Source of the DNA: Candidatus Carbonibacillus altaicus
GTDB taxonomy: Bacteria > Bacillota > Bacilli > Thermicanales > DSM-22653
Length of the DNA stretch: 48,527 nucleotides
Direction of reading: 5' to 3'
Assembly: GCA_003050645.1 (NCBI GenBank)
Contig: PEBX01000016.1
Span: forward strand, 1 to 48,527
In this document: one piece after another, positions 46,712 through 48,527 of the stretch
How positions within the stretch are numbered: position 1 is the stretch's first letter
Layout: the number at the start of each line of letters is the position of its first letter
The notes under the pieces: model-generated
What the model saw: only the letters and a program-made list of their open reading frames with translations
Databases searched by the model: none
What the model was told of the DNA's origin: nothing
Program-made: the position numbers and the translations under genes

Positions 46712-47125
46712 ATGGAACGCACCTATTCTACTTTCGGTCGGCACATCGCTGTCGATGCTTGGGGTGTTGATGCCCGGCTTTTGAATGATGAACGCTGGCT
46801 CACCGATCAATTGGTGGAAGCAGCTGTTCAAGCCGGAGCGACGATTTTGGGTGTTCAATCCAAAGCGTTTGAACCACAAGGCGCGACGGTACTCGTCATG
46901 CTCTCAGAGAGCCACATTTCGATTCACACTTATCCAGAACACGGCTTTTGCGCTATTGATTGCTACACGTGCGGAGAGGACGTTGATCCGGAGTTAGCCG
47001 TGGACCATCTTTTGCGGGTTCTTGCGCCGGAGCGCACTTTTGGTAAGAAGCTCATCCGCGGTGAAGGCGAGATGATGGTCTCGGACGCTCTGGCGTTTTC
47101 GAAAGATCTTGTTTCCCGATCTTAA
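46712..47125 (+). CDS. speD: S-adenosylmethionine decarboxylase proenzyme
   Basis: This 137-residue class 1B proenzyme cleaves itself at Glu-Ser in LSESHISIHTYPEHGFCAID, forming the pyruvoyl cofactor on the alpha chain. The catalytic cysteine is in IDCYTCGEDVDP. It supplies decarboxylated AdoMet for spermidine synthesis. The length is typical for Bacillus/Thermotoga SpeD. ATG 46712 follows AAGGGGG at about 46697-46703. speE is not in the window; mtaD, which can handle the MTA by-product, is. Confidence 0.94.
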   Translation: MERTYSTFGRHIAVDAWGVDARLLNDERWLTDQLVEAAVQAGATILGVQSKAFEPQGATVLVMLSESHISIHTYPEHGFCAIDCYTCGEDVDPELAVDHLLRVLAPERTFGKKLIRGEGEMMVSDALAFSKDLVSRS

Positions 47126-47157
47126 TGAAGTAAAATAAGATACCGTGAACGTAACCG

Positions 47158-47189
47158 AGGACTTCCGGCGGGTGCAGCCGTGAAGTCCT
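47158..47189 (+). terminator. Stable hairpin downstream of speD
   Basis: AGGACTTC (47158-47165) pairs with GAAGTCCT (47182-47189), with inner CGGC/GCCG and one bulged T. The following TTCACATC is a poor T run, so termination may be partial. Confidence 0.65.
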
Positions 47190-47267
47190 TTCACATCAAA
47201 AGTTTCCTATCTTAAGACATTTTGGAATATGAAATGATTCGATCATTGTCAATGAGGAGCGTAGAGG

Positions 47268-47951
47268 ATGGTCATCCGTTCACCCTGGCCAGGTCGCGAT
47301 GTAGGACGGCTCGATGTTATAGTTGGTGCGATGTTTAGTGGGAAAAGTACGGCGCTCATTCGTACATATGAAATGATCGTAGAACAAGTGACGACACTTC
47401 CGGTGACGCTCAGACCCTATCCGAAGACAGCCGTGCGCGCATATAAACATGCCCGGGATGGACGTTATGGAGGCGATGGTGCGATCGTCTCGCACGATGG
47501 CAAGACACTCCCTGCTTTGCCGATCACCGAGGTTTGCCGGCTTTACGACGATGTTTTGCAAAACGATGTGCGCGTTGTTTTACTCGATGAAGCACAGTTT
47601 TTTATCGAAAAGTCGAGCTCAGGCATGTATCAGCTGGTTGAAACTGTGTATCGGATGATTCACGAAAACCGTCACATCGTGATCGCCGGTCTGGATCAGG
47701 ATTTTCGGGGACTCCCGTTCGGACCGATGGGTGAACTGTTAGCCATGGCCGATGTTAAAAACGTCCTTACGGCACAATGTGCTGTCTGTGGAGCACCGGC
47801 GACGCAAACGCAACGGCTTATCGGTGGGAAGCCAGCCTACTTTGATGATCCGCTTATCGTGGTCGGTTCGAGCGATACGTACGAGCCCCGGTGCCGGCGT
47901 TGTCATGAAGTTGTGCCGGCAAGAGAACAAAAAACACCCGCTTCGTTTTAA
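47268..47951 (+). CDS. tdk: Thymidine kinase
   Basis: This 227-residue enzyme phosphorylates thymidine in the salvage pathway. The P-loop is VGAMFSGKSTALIR, the Walker B/catalytic region VVLLDEAQFF, the lasso region FRGLPFGPMGELLAMAD. Zinc cysteines are CAVC and CRRC near the C-terminus, and the loop KPAYFDDPLIVVGSSDTYEPRC (in part) is the substrate lasso. It is somewhat longer than the usual ~195 residues because of an insert around residues 45-75 (TLPVTLRPYPKTAVRAYKHA). The SD is GAGGAG or AGAGG ahead of ATG 47268. Confidence 0.92.
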   Translation: MVIRSPWPGRDVGRLDVIVGAMFSGKSTALIRTYEMIVEQVTTLPVTLRPYPKTAVRAYKHARDGRYGGDGAIVSHDGKTLPALPITEVCRLYDDVLQNDVRVVLLDEAQFFIEKSSSGMYQLVETVYRMIHENRHIVIAGLDQDFRGLPFGPMGELLAMADVKNVLTAQCAVCGAPATQTQRLIGGKPAYFDDPLIVVGSSDTYEPRCRRCHEVVPAREQKTPASF

Positions 47952-47970
47952 TGAGCGGGTGTTTTTTTTT
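47929..47970. terminator. Bidirectional terminator between tdk and the coat gene
   Basis: AAAACACCCGCT (47931-47942) pairs perfectly with AGCGGGTGTTTT (47954-47965); A run left and T run right make it work for both converging genes. The left arm lies within the last codons of tdk. Confidence 0.92.
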
Positions 47971-47978
47971 ATTACATT

Positions 47979-48362
47979 CTATTGCATCATCCCTGAGGGA
48001 GGGAACTGCTGCGAGGCATATTGACTGTACTGCTGATAGGCTTGACTCAGGTGATCCTGTGTTTCGACTTCTATCGGGTACCAGCCTTGCTGGAACATAT
48101 AATCAAAGATTCTACGCGTGGCCTGGTGGGTTTCGTTTAACATTTTGAGTAAATCTTGATGGCAAGTACTGTTGGAGACTTCCCAAAGAGCGGTATTGAG
48201 CCCACTCGTTATATACTTTTCCGTTGTCAGCATATCATTGGCATAATCGCGTTCGCTCATGGCCGGGCTGTACGAAGTCGTATCTTGTTTGGGTGTTAGC
48301 TGTACCCGCTGTTTTCCGGCTTGAGCTGCGGCTTGCTGGGTTGGAACTTGATTGGTGTTCAC
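47979..48362 (-). CDS. Spore coat protein, CotF family
   Basis: This 127-residue protein has an unstructured N-terminus rich in Gln and Ala, then the CotF-type helical domain: YANDMLTTEKYITSGLNTAL, SNSTCHQDLLKMLNETHQ, RRIFDYMFQQGWYPIE, ending in a Gln/Tyr/Ser-rich tail. Proteins of this family assemble in the endospore coat of Bacilli. It starts at GTG 48362 with GGAGGTG upstream. It shows that the organism can sporulate. Sporulation sigma-factor boxes are not clear to me upstream. Confidence 0.88.
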   Translation of the reverse strand: MNTNQVPTQQAAAQAGKQRVQLTPKQDTTSYSPAMSERDYANDMLTTEKYITSGLNTALWEVSNSTCHQDLLKMLNETHQATRRIFDYMFQQGWYPIEVETQDHLSQAYQQYSQYASQQFPPSGMMQ

Positions 48363-48380
48363 GCAAGCACCTCCTTAAAT

Positions 48381-48420
48381 AAGACTGATATTGCTGTGAC
48401 AAGACTGATATTGCTGTGAC
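48381..48420. repeat. 20-bp perfect tandem duplication upstream of the coat gene
   Basis: AAGACTGATATTGCTGTGAC occurs at 48381-48400 and 48401-48420 without a difference, 18 nt before the coat-gene start on the minus strand, partly where a promoter should be. Confidence 0.92.
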
Positions 48421-48444
48421 CTGCTAAACGATAACAAGAACGTG

Positions 48445-48527
48445 TCAGGCGCGCATCTGTGCCTGGTTCACCTGCCCACCCATCTGGGCCGCTTGCATCA
48501 TCTGTTGATTAAATTGCTGAATGGCTT
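48445..48527 (-). CDS. Probable small coat-associated protein, C-terminal part (partial)
   Basis: On the minus strand a frame enters from the right edge and ends at TGA 48445-48447. Its 26 visible residues read as a Gln-, Met- and Ala-rich tail (QQFNQQMMQAAQMGGQVNQA). The composition and the neighbouring CotF-type gene in the same orientation suggest another spore-coat component. Its beginning lies outside the window, so the family cannot be fixed. Confidence 0.5.
   Translation of the reverse strand, partial: AIQQFNQQMMQAAQMGGQVNQAQMRA

Overview
The window looks like a chromosomal segment of an endospore-forming member of the Bacillota, close to the Bacillales. The gene orders lepA-hemW-hrcA-grpE-dnaK-dnaJ-prmA-rsmE and ypmB-like...aspB...dnaD match that group, a perfect CIRCE operator precedes hrcA, and a CotF-type coat protein, a Bacillus-type ferredoxin, Rex and an App/Opp peptide transporter are present. 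Base composition looks intermediate, Shine-Dalgarno (SD) sites are strong, and GTG and TTG starts are frequent. I could not name the species.

Layout. 1-9518: a branched-chain amino acid operon (3' end of ilvD, then ilvB, ilvN, ilvC, leuA, leuB, leuC, leuD, ilvA), mostly overlapping or tightly spaced. 9612-11872: a small DUF378 membrane protein, a GT4 glycosyltransferase on the minus strand and a HIT hydrolase. 12018-22249: lepA-hemW, then the HrcA/CIRCE-controlled heat-shock genes with prmA and rsmE. 22609-24699: LemA, HtpX and a ferredoxin. 25280-27687: panB, panC and panD, which make pantothenate precursors. 27740-30881: an accessory island with two 98% identical 244/245-bp MITE-like elements in direct orientation flanking a Vga-family ABC-F ribosome-protection gene, which has its own attenuation leader. 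31004-33975: a lipoprotein with a ComEC-type beta-lactamase fold that has lost its metal ligands, the redox repressor Rex, and an MTA/SAH deaminase. 34184-40057: a TseB/YpmB-like protein, 3-hydroxyacyl-CoA dehydrogenase plus acetate kinase, aspB, dnaD and an unrecognised gene. 40710-46523: a five-gene oligopeptide ABC transporter with a long leader. 46712-48527: speD, tdk and spore coat genes.

How genes connect. IlvBN, IlvC and IlvD make valine and the leucine precursor, LeuABCD make leucine, and IlvA feeds isoleucine. PanB draws on the same 2-ketoisovalerate pool. SpeD makes decarboxylated AdoMet for polyamines, and the MtaD-like deaminase handles the MTA released. PanD and SpeD both self-cleave to form a pyruvoyl group.

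The most unusual features are (1) the MITE-flanked, attenuator-controlled vga-like cassette, and (2) a recurring pattern in which long intergenic gaps contain unrelated degenerate tandem repeats with fixed registers (for example 19 bp x 7, 14 bp x 9, 12 bp x 4, 14 bp x 3) plus many fresh two-copy duplications, several of which reach into the ribosome-binding site of the next gene.
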